A stretch of DNA of 64,000 nt from NCBI RefSeq assembly GCF_000931935.2, contig NZ_AZAC01000001.1, forward strand, positions 248,001 through 312,000, read 5' to 3'. Origin of the DNA: Dethiosulfatarculus sandiegensis (GTDB taxonomy: Bacteria > Desulfobacterota > Desulfarculia > Desulfarculales > Desulfarculaceae). The position numbers and the translations under genes are program-made. Shown one piece after another: positions 25,493-33,660 of the stretch; the first letter of the stretch is position 1; each line of letters begins with the position of its first letter. Under the pieces are notes generated by a model. The model saw only the letters and a list, made by a program, of their open reading frames with translations. It had not been told where the DNA came from and made no database searches.

Positions 25493-28400
25493 ATGCTAAA
25501 CGATCTTAACCGACAGATTTTAAACGATTTGGGCGATGTGCTGGTGGTGGGGGGAGGCATTAGCGGCATACAGGCCGCGCTGGATTTGGGTAACGCGGGC
25601 TTTAAGGTTTACCTGGTGGACAAGGCTCCCACCATCGGGGGCCACATGGCCCAGTTGGACAAAACCTTTCCCAGCAACGACTGCTCAATGTGTATCGAGT
25701 CTCCCAAGTTTGTGGAATGCGGAAGGCATCCAAACATAGAGATCATGGCCTACACTGAGGTGGAAAAGGTGGAGGGTAAGGCCGGTGATTTCAAGGTCAC
25801 TCTCTTCAGAAAGCCGCGTTATATCATTGAGGAGAAATGCACCGGCTGTACGGTCTGCGTGGAGTATTGTCCGGTGGTCTACCCTGACCAGTTCAACCAG
25901 GAAATTTCAGACAACAAGGCCATACATGTCTATTTCGCCCAGGCGATTCCGCTTAAACCCTATATCGACGAGAGCTGCCTGTATTTAAAGGAGAATAAGT
26001 GCCAGTTATGCAAAGCGGTTTGTCAAAACGAGGCCATTGATTTCGGTCAGACCGGCGAAAAGGTCGAGGTGAAGGTGGGAGCCGTTATTCTGGCCCCTGG
26101 TTTTGAACCCTTTCACCAACAACTTGGCCAGGACTACCACTACGGCGAGTTTGAAAATGTGGTTACCAGCATGGATTATGAACGCCTGCTTTGCGCAACC
26201 GGCCCCTATGAGGGTGAAATCCTGCGCGCTTCAGACGGCAAACACCCCCACAAGATAGCCTGGATTCAATGCGTGGGCTCCCGGCGGGTCAGCAAAGGAA
26301 ACAACAGCTACTGCTCTTCTGTCTGCTGCACCTACACCCAAAAGCAGGTGATTTTGACCAAGGACCATGACGCGGATGCCGGTTGCTTTATCTTTCACAA
26401 CGATATTCGCTCCTATGGCAAGGATTTCGAGCGTTTTTTCCAGCGCACCCAAGACCTGCCCGGGGTCAATTTTATACGCAGCTATGCTTCGATAGTGCGT
26501 GAAGCCCCGGAGACCAAAAACGTTTTTGTCCGCTACGCCACGCCGGACCAGGGAGTCAAGGAGGAAGAGTTTGACATGGTGGTGCTTTCCGTGGGGCTCA
26601 CACCACCATCCGACTACCAAAAGTTGGCCGATATATTCGGCATTGACCTTAACAGCCACGGCTTCTGCCGCCTGGAACCATTCAATCCCATGCAGACTTC
26701 ACGGCCGGGAATCTTTATCAGCGGGGCCTTTCAGGGGCCGGTGGATATCCCCGAATCGGTGGTCACCGCCAGCGGAGCCGGTGCGCAGTGCGGTCAACTG
26801 CTTTCCTATCGGCGCGGCAACCTGGCCAAGAAAAGGGTCTATCCGGAAGAAAGAGACGTCTCCTTGGAAGAGCCGCGCATCGGGGTCTATGTGTGCCATT
26901 GCGGGGCCAACATCGGCCGCATCGTGGATGTTCCCTCCACAGTGGAATATGCGCTCAGCCTGCCCAACGTGGTTCATGCCGAGGAAAACCTTTTCATCTG
27001 CTCCACAGAGGCAGCTGCCATGCTGGCCAGGGACATTGAGGAGCGCGGCCTTAACCGGGTGATCGTGGCGGCCTGCACCCCGCGCACCCATGAGCCCCTT
27101 TTCCGCGACACCCTGCGCGAGGCGGGCATTAACCAATATTACTACGACATGGCCAACATAAGGGAGCACTGCTCTTGGGTGCACTCCAAGGACAGCGAGG
27201 CGGCCACGGCCAAGGCCAAGGACCTCATCCGCATGTCCGTGGCCCGGGCCTCTTTTTTGGAGCCTTTGCAGGAATTCGAGCTGCCGGTGGATAAGCGGGC
27301 TTTGGTGGTGGGAGGGGGCATGGCCGGTATGACTGCCTCGCTTTCCATCGCCCGGCAGGGGCATGAGGTCTATCTGGTGGAAAAGGAAGCTGAGCTGGGG
27401 GGCATGGCGCGCCGTATAACCCGCACCCTGGAAGGTAATGATGTACAGGAAAACCTGCGTGAACTGATCCGCCGGGTGCACCAAAACCCCCTCATCCATG
27501 TGTACACCAGCGCCGTCATACCCAAGGCCGAAGGCTATGTGGGCAACTTCACCACCATGGTGGTCTCCCAGGGCAGAACCTTGAAGATCAAGCACGGAGC
27601 CACGGTCATTGCGGTGGGGGCCCAGGTTTATGAGCCCGGCGAATACCTCTATGGCCAGGACGAGAGGGTGCTGACCAACCTGGAGTTTGAGGAAAAGCTG
27701 GCAGGTGAAGACAAAGCTGTTTCAGAGGCCCAAAACGTGGTGATGATCCAGTGCGTGGGCTGCCGCAACGAGGACCGCAACTATTGCAGCCGGGTCTGCT
27801 GCAGCCATTCCATTAAAAACGCACTCAAGTTAAAGGAGCTTAACCCCGAGGCAAATATTTTTATTTTGTTCCGCGATATGCGCACCTATGGTTTTCGTGA
27901 GGATTATTATCGCCTAGCTTCCAGCCAAGATGTGAAGTTCATCCGTTACGAACCCGAGACTCTGCCAAAAGTGGAGCCGCTGGAAAAGGAAGGGCGGAGC
28001 GTTTTGCAGGTCAGCTTGCCGGAATACCTTCTGGGACAGGAATTGGCCATAGATGCCGACCTTGTGGTTTTGGCCGCGGCGGTTATTCCCCGTGAAGATG
28101 CCCAGGATATTTCCCAGTTGTTCAAGGTTTCCTTGAGCGCGGACGGCTTTTTCCAGGAAGCTCATGTCAAGCTTCGGCCCGTGGATTTCGGGGCAGAGGG
28201 CGTTTACCTGTGCGGCGCGGCGCATTACCCGAAACACATCACCGAAACCATAAGCCAGGCCTATGGGGCGGCCGGGCGGGCTCTGACCCTTTTGGCCAAT
28301 GACACGGTGGTGGCCTCGGGTTCGGTCTGCGCGGTGGACGAGCATAAATGCATAGGATGCCGGGGCTGCGTTACGGCCTGCTCTTATGGGGCCATCGAGA

Positions 28401-28606
28401 TGGTCAAAACCAAGCGGGGTGAGAAAGCCAGGGTGATTCCGGTGCTCTGTAAAGGTGACGGCCTTTGCAATGCCAAGTGCCCCACAAAAGCCATCCAGTT
28501 GAAGCACTACACCGACCAGGAACTCTTGGGCCAGATCAGGGCGGGCCTGGGGGCCGACTCCCTGGAATCCGGCAAACCCGAGACCGAACATGCGGAGGTG
28601 GCATAA
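25493..28606 (+). CDS. Double HdrA-like heterodisulfide-reductase flavoprotein with ferredoxin domains
   Basis: 1037 residues made of two HdrA-like halves. The first has a Rossmann FAD motif (VVGGGISGIQAALDLG) plus a NDCSMCIESPKFVECGRH cysteine cluster and an inserted ferredoxin CTGCTVCVEYCP (Cys116, 119, 122, 126) with a second partial cluster CQLCKAVC. The second has GVYVCHCGANIG, the HdrA motif AACTPRTHEPLF, and another Rossmann motif (VVGGGMAGMTASLSIA, ~603). The C-terminus has CIGCRGCVTACSYGAI and CKGDGLCNAKCPTKAI. HdrA proteins carry flavin-based electron bifurcation or confurcation in cytoplasmic complexes with MvhD and HdrBC. Here the next gene, one base downstream, encodes an MvhD protein. 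hdrBC are absent from the window, so the electron partner is unknown. Confidence 0.93.
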   Translation: MLNDLNRQILNDLGDVLVVGGGISGIQAALDLGNAGFKVYLVDKAPTIGGHMAQLDKTFPSNDCSMCIESPKFVECGRHPNIEIMAYTEVEKVEGKAGDFKVTLFRKPRYIIEEKCTGCTVCVEYCPVVYPDQFNQEISDNKAIHVYFAQAIPLKPYIDESCLYLKENKCQLCKAVCQNEAIDFGQTGEKVEVKVGAVILAPGFEPFHQQLGQDYHYGEFENVVTSMDYERLLCATGPYEGEILRASDGKHPHKIAWIQCVGSRRVSKGNNSYCSSVCCTYTQKQVILTKDHDADAGCFIFHNDIRSYGKDFERFFQRTQDLPGVNFIRSYASIVREAPETKNVFVRYATPDQGVKEEEFDMVVLSVGLTPPSDYQKLADIFGIDLNSHGFCRLEPFNPMQTSRPGIFISGAFQGPVDIPESVVTASGAGAQCGQLLSYRRGNLAKKRVYPEERDVSLEEPRIGVYVCHCGANIGRIVDVPSTVEYALSLPNVVHAEENLFICSTEAAAMLARDIEERGLNRVIVAACTPRTHEPLFRDTLREAGINQYYYDMANIREHCSWVHSKDSEAATAKAKDLIRMSVARASFLEPLQEFELPVDKRALVVGGGMAGMTASLSIARQGHEVYLVEKEAELGGMARRITRTLEGNDVQENLRELIRRVHQNPLIHVYTSAVIPKAEGYVGNFTTMVVSQGRTLKIKHGATVIAVGAQVYEPGEYLYGQDERVLTNLEFEEKLAGEDKAVSEAQNVVMIQCVGCRNEDRNYCSRVCCSHSIKNALKLKELNPEANIFILFRDMRTYGFREDYYRLASSQDVKFIRYEPETLPKVEPLEKEGRSVLQVSLPEYLLGQELAIDADLVVLAAAVIPREDAQDISQLFKVSLSADGFFQEAHVKLRPVDFGAEGVYLCGAAHYPKHITETISQAYGAAGRALTLLANDTVVASGSVCAVDEHKCIGCRGCVTACSYGAIEMVKTKRGEKARVIPVLCKGDGLCNAKCPTKAIQLKHYTDQELLGQIRAGLGADSLESGKPETEHAEVA

Positions 28607-28607
28607 C

Positions 28608-29384
28608 ATGAGCAAGGATTCTCGCTTCACACCCAAGATCCTGGGCATTATCTGCAACTGGTGCTGTTATGGCGGAGCCGACCTGTGCGGTGTTTCCCGT
28701 TTCCAATATCCCCCTTACATCCGGCTGATAAGGGTGATGTGTTCGGGCAGAGTCGACCTGGACCATATCTTTGAGGCCTTTTTGAACGGAGCCGACGGCC
28801 TGTTCATAGGCGGCTGCCATTTGGGTGATTGCCACTATATCACCCACGGCAATTACGAGGCCTTGAGCATGACCAGGTTGGCGCAAAAGCTGCTCGAGCA
28901 TATCGGAATCAATCCCCGCAGGCTTAAGATCGAATGGGTCTCGGCCGGTGAGGGGATCAGGTTTGCCAATGTGATGAACGAGTTCAGCGCAAAGATAGAA
29001 GGGCTGGGTCCGCTGGGTAAAGGCGAAGGTCTTGATGAAAAGGAAGTAAAAACCAAACTCGGCGAGATAGTCGACCTGATTCCGTATATCAAAATTGCCA
29101 AACAGGAAAAGCTTGCCCTGCATCTGCTCGACGACCCCACAGGATATGACACGCTTTACAGCGATGAGGAAGTAAGCCACCTTTTGGATGAAGCGCCTTT
29201 ATTTGAAATTGATGAGAATAAATGCAAAGCCTGCATGATTTGTTTGAACAAGTGCCCTGTGGACGCCATTGTGGGCGCAAAAAAAGAGGCTCATTTTATT
29301 TTGCAGGATAAATGCATCAAATGCGGCACCTGTTACGCCGCCTGCCCACCCCGCTTTGGGGCGGTGAGAAAAATCGTGGCTTGA
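28608..29384 (+). CDS. MvhD-like iron-sulfur protein fused to a 2[4Fe-4S] ferredoxin
   Basis: 258 residues; ATG at 28608 follows the hdrA stop after one base, so the two are co-transcribed and probably translationally coupled. The N-terminal ~140 residues match the methyl-viologen-reducing hydrogenase delta subunit (ICNWCCYGGADLCGVSR, FIGGCHLGDCHYITHGN), whose [2Fe-2S] cluster passes electrons to HdrA. The C-terminal ~60 residues add two [4Fe-4S] motifs: CKACMICLNKCPVDAI and CIKCGTCYAACPP. The link between them is a helical stretch. The fusion suggests that it takes electrons from a dehydrogenase or ferredoxin and passes them to the HdrA above. Confidence 0.93.
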   Translation: MSKDSRFTPKILGIICNWCCYGGADLCGVSRFQYPPYIRLIRVMCSGRVDLDHIFEAFLNGADGLFIGGCHLGDCHYITHGNYEALSMTRLAQKLLEHIGINPRRLKIEWVSAGEGIRFANVMNEFSAKIEGLGPLGKGEGLDEKEVKTKLGEIVDLIPYIKIAKQEKLALHLLDDPTGYDTLYSDEEVSHLLDEAPLFEIDENKCKACMICLNKCPVDAIVGAKKEAHFILQDKCIKCGTCYAACPPRFGAVRKIVA

Positions 29385-29639
29385 GGTGTGTGTGGTTCAT
29401 AGTCCACCCTTTCAACGGGGAGGAAAGGGTGGGTTATGAGGCTGCGGACCCTGCCACCGGATTCTGCCGCAGGTGTGGGAATTTGCGCCGGTCAATAATG
29501 AAATGGCCGGGGTGTTGCCTGGCTCGATGCGTTTGCTGGTAAGGGAGCCGTGGCTCTCGGCTGGCCTGGGATGATGCCCGAGCTTGGGGAGAAGCGGACT
29601 AAATAAGAGGGTCGTAAAAATAATTGGAGTTTCTGTTTG

Positions 29640-29673
29640 CTATTATTTTGATAGCGCGCTATTATTTTCGTAG
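29640..29673. promoter_or_regulatory. paired operator-like 15-mers upstream of the tautomerase gene
   Basis: Two imperfect palindromes, CTATTATTTTGATAG (29640-29654) and CTATTATTTTCGTAG (29659-29673), lie 19 bases apart centre to centre, ending 65 bases before the tautomerase ATG. A third relative is at 29972-29986 before the HxlR gene. The CTA-N9-TAG form fits the TAC/GTA-type sites of HxlR/YodB regulators. Binding is inference. Confidence 0.55.
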
Positions 29674-29738
29674 CGTGACGCTCCGGCCGAGCAGATGCAT
29701 CTGATTGAGCTATTGAAACTAATCTCAAGGAGAAGATT

Positions 29739-29942
29739 ATGCCCGTTATCACCATCAGCATGGGAACAGGTCAGGCAGACGCCGAGCAGAAGAAAACCAT
29801 TATCCAGGATTTTACGGCCCGGGCCGTGGAGATCATGGGTTTGCCGCCGCAATCGTTCACCGTTCTCATTAACGAACTCAGCCACGATGCCGTCGGGGTT
29901 GGGGGGACGACTCTGAAAGAGAAATTCGCCGCCCAAAAATAG
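29739..29942 (+). CDS. 4-oxalocrotonate tautomerase family protein
   Basis: 67 residues. After Met removal the N-terminal Pro1 (MPVITISMG) is the general base of this family. The rest follows the 4-OT pattern: a helix with EQKKTIIQDFTARAVEIMG, then SFTVLINELSHDAVGVGG with the second strand. Length is normal; members form hexamers or trimers. AAGGAGA lies upstream. The substrate cannot be named; some family members isomerise unsaturated keto acids. It pairs with the HxlR regulator 118 bases downstream, which suggests induction by reactive electrophiles or quinone-like compounds. Confidence 0.9.
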   Translation: MPVITISMGTGQADAEQKKTIIQDFTARAVEIMGLPPQSFTVLINELSHDAVGVGGTTLKEKFAAQK

Positions 29943-29971
29943 ACAGTGCTTTCTTTTTTTTACTTTGGGCG

Positions 29972-29986
29972 CTACATTATTCGTAG
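29972..29986. promoter_or_regulatory. operator-like palindrome before the HxlR gene
   Basis: CTACATTATTCGTAG is the core of a longer perfect 13-bp inverted repeat, 29963-29995 (CTTTGGGCGCTAC / GTAGCGCCCAAAG), 66 bases before the regulator ATG. Its core matches the two sites at 29640-29673. As RNA it would also form a stable hairpin, so a terminator role is possible, but the T-run lies on the wrong side for the plus strand. Confidence 0.55.
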
Positions 29987-30060
29987 CGCCCAAAGGATCA
30001 ACCATATCGGAGGGTGCTGATAAGCAAAGGTTTTTCATAATACATCAAGGATTTTTTCTC

Positions 30061-30396
30061 ATGCCGATACCCCGTCCCGGCGAACCTGTCAGAGGCTCTC
30101 GCACCGGAATCCCCGTAATGGCCTTATTCGACCTGCTCGGCAGACGTTGGGCCATGGGTGTCATCTGGAACCTGAGCCAGGGAGCCGCTTCTTTCAGAAG
30201 CCTCCAGAGGGCCTGTGAATCCATTTCACCTTCGGTTCTCAACAGCCGTCTGAAAGACCTGAGAGAAGCCGGATTCGTTGAACTCTCTGACGATGGGTAC
30301 GCCCTCACCGCACTTGGCCAAGAACTTTTCCAACTCCTGAAGCCGTTTAAAGAATGGTCGATCAGATGGGGCGATAATTTCAATTCAAAGGTTTGA
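30061..30396 (+). CDS. HxlR-family winged-helix regulator
   Basis: 111 residues from ATG at 30061; an open frame begins earlier at 29965 but that part overlaps the palindrome and has no family similarity. The family pattern is clear: MALFDLLGRRWAMGVIWNLSQG, FRSLQRACESISPSVLNSRLKDL (recognition helix), AGFVELSDDGYALTALG. HxlR proteins are small dimeric regulators of redox or aldehyde/quinone responses. The usual N-terminal sensing cysteine is absent; the only cysteine is in the RACESIS helix region. It probably controls itself and the tautomerase through the shared palindromes. Confidence 0.9.
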   Translation: MPIPRPGEPVRGSRTGIPVMALFDLLGRRWAMGVIWNLSQGAASFRSLQRACESISPSVLNSRLKDLREAGFVELSDDGYALTALGQELFQLLKPFKEWSIRWGDNFNSKV

Positions 30397-30583
30397 AATA
30401 TTTTTTGGGGAGAGGTTCAGTGATTTTAGAACTCAGGTTTTCATGAATCCGGATTTTCGGCAGACAGGCTTCTTTTATCAAAGGATGGCCCCAACTTATA
30501 AGGCGTGAGGGGCAGCAATTATTTTCAAACATGTTGTTCACGGATTTGCAGGCCTGAGACCGGTGGTTTTTTAAAAAAGGCAC

Positions 30584-30784
30584 TTAAAAGTTAAGCCAGG
30601 GATTCTGATGCTCCTCATGGCACCCCTTGGTGTGGGTCTGAATGAAGCGCTCTGCATGCCGTTGGGCCTTGCCGTTTAGGACCTGGTTTTTCTTGGGGCA
30701 TAGCAACCAGGTAACGGTAAGCGGCCAGGAACAGGTGAGAGCGATGGCACCTGCCGGTATTGGTGAGCACTCTGTCCACCACAA
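30584..30784 (-). pseudogene. IS481/IS3-type transposase core remnant
   Basis: On the minus strand two frames together read VLTNTGRCHRSHLFLAAYRYL then NGKAQRHAERFIQT. These correspond to the conserved V(L/M)TDNGxxYRS and TNGKAERFIQT segments of DDE transposases of the IS481/IS3 type. The catalytic Asp is changed and the frame is broken, so it is inactive. The surrounding gene-free stretch 30397-31009 shows nothing else. Confidence 0.6.
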
Positions 30785-31009
30785 CGCCGTGTCGCTTTTA
30801 AAATATCTTACGTTACCCTTTTTCTCCCTATGGTTCAGGGTAATCTGACACTTTTTTGAAACCGATTACTCAGATGTATAGCAGCAGGGGTAAATTTAGT
30901 AATATTAAATAGATATTGAGGCCCCTGGTGGCATGATCAACCTGACAATCATCGGTTGATCCAGTGGATTTTTAGGTTGGAGCGCTGTTTTTGCCTTCGA
31001 AAGGGTGTT

Positions 31010-31759
31010 TTAAACATTGGGGTCATACTTTGAAGGGTTGAATCCGATCAAAACGATGCCGAATGCCACAAAACCAATAAGGCCGAACATCCACTGTGGG
31101 TCAGGATAAATGTAAAATACAACTCTTATTCCGCTCCCCCACAGGAAAAGAAAAAAACTGGTTAGAAAAAAAATCATCCATTCTGTAAATCGGTTGCCCT
31201 GTGCAAAGAGATCGTACATCTGAGGCAGAATTCTCTTAAATATGGCGTACAACCCAACCATGATAAGCAGCGTTCCAAAGACAAACAAAATCCAGGGAGA
31301 GAGTCCTAATCCCCGGTTGAAGTGTCCTGTGTCTCCACCCGTTGCAAAGGGTCGCATCACAATGTAGGCGATTAATTCCATAAAGTTGGCTATGACAAAC
31401 CAGAACAGCACGTGAAATTGCCTTTTATGCCTGATAATTCTCTTCTTTTGTAGTAACAATATGCCCAATGTGACAATGAGCGTGTGAACAACCAAAGGGC
31501 TAGCGCCGATAATCGCTTCCACCGGATTATGCCCCGAAGGAAAAAGATGGGAATATGCAACCCCTTCGTCCCAGCCGGTCATCATCAACGGATTTCCCCA
31601 GACAATAGCAAAAGGGCTGGACATATCACCGAAAAGCCAGGCCACCGTGCTATGGGTGAACTCGTGCATAACGACTACAGCAGACTGCAGTAAGGCAAAC
31701 GTTATCAGCACCATAAACAAGTATCCCGCTGCTTCTCTGCTTTTTTTAAATGCGCTCAA
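31010..31759 (-). CDS. Integral membrane protein with an HEFTH zinc-protease-like motif
   Basis: 249 residues with about six or seven hydrophobic spans: ~12-30, 77-100, 113-133, 145-172, 192-212 and 220-240. HEFTH (His32, Glu33, His36) at the end of span 1 matches the HExxH zinc motif of membrane metalloproteases such as the M50 group. A clear third ligand motif (NPDG-like) is not evident, though a loop NPLMMTGWDEG and a NPVEAIIGASP stretch are present. Protease function is possible but unproved. It stands alone between two blocks of transposase remnants. Confidence 0.65.
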   Translation of the reverse strand: MSAFKKSREAAGYLFMVLITFALLQSAVVVMHEFTHSTVAWLFGDMSSPFAIVWGNPLMMTGWDEGVAYSHLFPSGHNPVEAIIGASPLVVHTLIVTLGILLLQKKRIIRHKRQFHVLFWFVIANFMELIAYIVMRPFATGGDTGHFNRGLGLSPWILFVFGTLLIMVGLYAIFKRILPQMYDLFAQGNRFTEWMIFFLTSFFLFLWGSGIRVVFYIYPDPQWMFGLIGFVAFGIVLIGFNPSKYDPNV

Positions 31760-31832
31760 AGTTCTTTCCTTTTTCAGCGAGATTAGACGGCCTTGTTTAC
31801 GCCATTTGTAGAATCAGATTTCCTGTTTTCAT

Positions 31833-31949
31833 CTACTTGTCTGAACCGCACCCGTTGACGGCACCCGGCAACTGTAGAGAAATCCGGCTTTCCTGGGCCT
31901 CCGTTGTAGATTGATCCTGGGGCTTATCACCCATAGAGGAATGAGGCCT
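31833..31949 (-). pseudogene. 3' end of an IS3-type transposase
   Basis: The minus strand reads RPHSSMGDKPQDQS, the C-terminal RPHSSLG motif of IS3/IS481 transposases, and continues to a stop at 31833. No upstream part of the gene is attached. It is a remnant inside the gene-free stretch 31760-32483. Confidence 0.5.
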
Positions 31950-32068
31950 GAGACAGCGTCATTGTTTGATTGTTTTACAGGCATCGTCAAGTGATTAAAG
32001 TTAATGCATATTCAAATATTCGGCCAGAAGCTTTAAAAGAAGGACTCTGTGAAGGAGTTGTCAGCGGG

Positions 32069-32250
32069 TTTTAAAAGGGAAAATCCTGAGAAAAGGGCTG
32101 AGGAGCTGGATCTAATTTTATAACCCCTTGAGGGAACTTTCCTCGCTGGAGCACCGCAGTCCGGAGCAGACATACCTCCTGGGTGCCCAAAAGCGGCTTA
32201 AGCATGGCCATCCAAATCAGTCTCAACCAAGCCGCTAAACGTTCAAAAAG
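32069..32250 (+). pseudogene. second copy of the IS3 element 3' end (cf. 7550-7740)
   Basis: The segment matches the tail of the IS3 remnant at 7550-7740 in order: an AAAAGGGCTGRGGAKCTGGATC block, GGGAACTTTCCTC, GGAGCAGACATACCTCC, GCCCAAAAGCGGCTTAA and CAACCAAGCCGC. It carries no intact gene. It shows that the same IS family inserted at least twice in this region. Confidence 0.65.
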
Positions 32251-32483
32251 TGGGATCCACCACCTTCTTGAGGCCTAGACAAAATTCAGTACAGCCACAG
32301 CGTTTTAAAAGATGCTTTGGAACCCTGGCTCTAAAATAATAAATCTGGGAACGTTTTTGAAGGTAGGAAGGGGTAGAACAAGCCATGCGCAAATCTCCGT
32401 GTGCCACCCAGTGTAACTTTTTGTGTAACACTTGGGTCTGTTAGGCTTGAGAATTGCGCTAAGGCTTGGATAATATTCAAAGT

Positions 32484-32560
32484 TGGTGGCGATGCAGGGA
32501 CTTGAACCCCGGACACTACGGATATGAGCCGTATGCTCTCACCATCTGAGCTACATCGCC
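32484..32560 (-). tRNA. tRNA-Met (CAT)
   Basis: Minus-strand cloverleaf with GGCGATG/CATCGCC acceptor stem, anticodon stem TACGG/CCGTA around the loop CTCATAT (anticodon CAT), and GTTCAAGTC T-loop. CCA is encoded (32484-32486). CAT could also be read by a tRNA-Ile with modified cytidine; Met elongator is more likely. Confidence 0.9.
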
Positions 32561-32612
32561 ACGGACCGGCATAATGTACGGGCATAAGACTGATCTGTCA
32601 AGGCCTGAGCGC

Positions 32613-32633
32613 CAAAAAAAAGCCTCCGGCTTA
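32613..32633 (-). terminator. terminator after ychF
   Basis: On the minus strand AAGCC-GGA-GGCTT is followed by a run of Ts, eight bases after the ychF stop. The stem is short but the T-run is good. Confidence 0.5.
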
Positions 32634-32640
32634 ACTGCCC

Positions 32641-33660
32641 TTACACATTGAATCTTACGTGTAGAATGTCTCCGTCCTGGACCTGGTAATCCTTGCCCAC
32701 AAGCTTCATTTGGCCCGCTTTTTTTACGGCCGCCTCGGATCCCTGCTCCATCAGGTCTTCATAGCGCATGACTTCGGCCCTGATAAAGCCTTTTTCCAGG
32801 TCTGTGTGGATAACACCGGCAGCCCTGGGGGCCAGGGCGTCCCGCTCCACAGTCCAGGCCCGCACTTCGTCTTCACCAACCGTAAAGAAGCTGATCAAAT
32901 CCAGGGCCTGGTATCCGGCCTGGATGAGCCTGTCCAAAGCGCTTTCCGTGATGCCAAGATCGGCCATGAACTCTGCGCGCTCTTCTTCGCTGAGCTCGGC
33001 CAGTTCAGACTCGATCCCCGCCCTTATCACCACCGGAGTTTCTTCACCCAGATCGGGGGCCTGGTCGTCGTCTTCTTCGTTGTTGGCCACCACAATCAGA
33101 GGCTTGGCAGTGAGCAGGCCAAAACCCTTGAGTTTCACGTGTCCGGCCACTTCCGGCAAAAGGCGCAAGGGCTTTTCAGCGTTTAGGTGCTCTTTGGCTG
33201 TCTCCAAAAGGCTTTTTTCCTCTTCATCAACCTTGCGCCCGCGTTTGCGTTCCAGGGCGATGCGCTCCAGACGGCGCTCCACGGTGATAAGGTCGTTTAA
33301 GAGCAGCTCGTCCGCAAAATCCTGATGATCGGAAATCATGTCCGGCTCACCGAGACCGCCGTCAAAATTGCGCACCACCTCCACCAGGCCGTCGGCCTGG
33401 CGCAGCTCCAGAGGCAGCTTGGTCAGGGGGTCTTCGGCCTTGACCACCGGCTGGGCCGGGTCCAGATAGGTAACCTGGGCATAGGTGGTCTTTTTGGGGT
33501 TGAACAGGGCGGAGAGCTTGTCCACCCGCTCGTCAGGCACAGGCAAAAGGACCTGGTTGGTTTCGTCCCGGCCCTTGCCCGTGGATAGTTTGCGCCCTGC
33601 CAGGGCAGAGAAAATAGTGCTCTTGCCTGAACTCGGCAGGCCGCAGAGGGTCAATCGCAT
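32641..33660 (-). CDS. ychF: YchF/OLA1-type GTPase/ATPase
   Basis: 339 residues, slightly shorter than the usual ~363. The P-loop is GLPSSGKS (7-14). The NKxD position is replaced by the YchF-type NNEED, which explains the ATP preference of the family. A helical domain follows (VERRLERIALERKRGRKVDEEEKSLLE). The C-terminus is a TGS domain (LDLISFFTVGEDEVRAWTVERDALAPRAAGVIHTDLEKGFIRAEV). The ATG directly abuts the stop of hemB upstream, so the two are co-transcribed. YchF associates with ribosomes and affects oxidative-stress response. Confidence 0.93.
   Translation of the reverse strand: MRLTLCGLPSSGKSTIFSALAGRKLSTGKGRDETNQVLLPVPDERVDKLSALFNPKKTTYAQVTYLDPAQPVVKAEDPLTKLPLELRQADGLVEVVRNFDGGLGEPDMISDHQDFADELLLNDLITVERRLERIALERKRGRKVDEEEKSLLETAKEHLNAEKPLRLLPEVAGHVKLKGFGLLTAKPLIVVANNEEDDDQAPDLGEETPVVIRAGIESELAELSEEERAEFMADLGITESALDRLIQAGYQALDLISFFTVGEDEVRAWTVERDALAPRAAGVIHTDLEKGFIRAEVMRYEDLMEQGSEAAVKKAGQMKLVGKDYQVQDGDILHVRFNV

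Noticed and set aside
26699..27595. 298-codon antisense frame inside hdrA
   Set aside because: Shadow of the HdrA frame, low-complexity His/Gly composition.
25493..28606. selenocysteine in the HdrA protein
   Set aside because: Some HdrA proteins use an in-frame TGA. Here the frame is open throughout and all cluster positions are cysteine codons.
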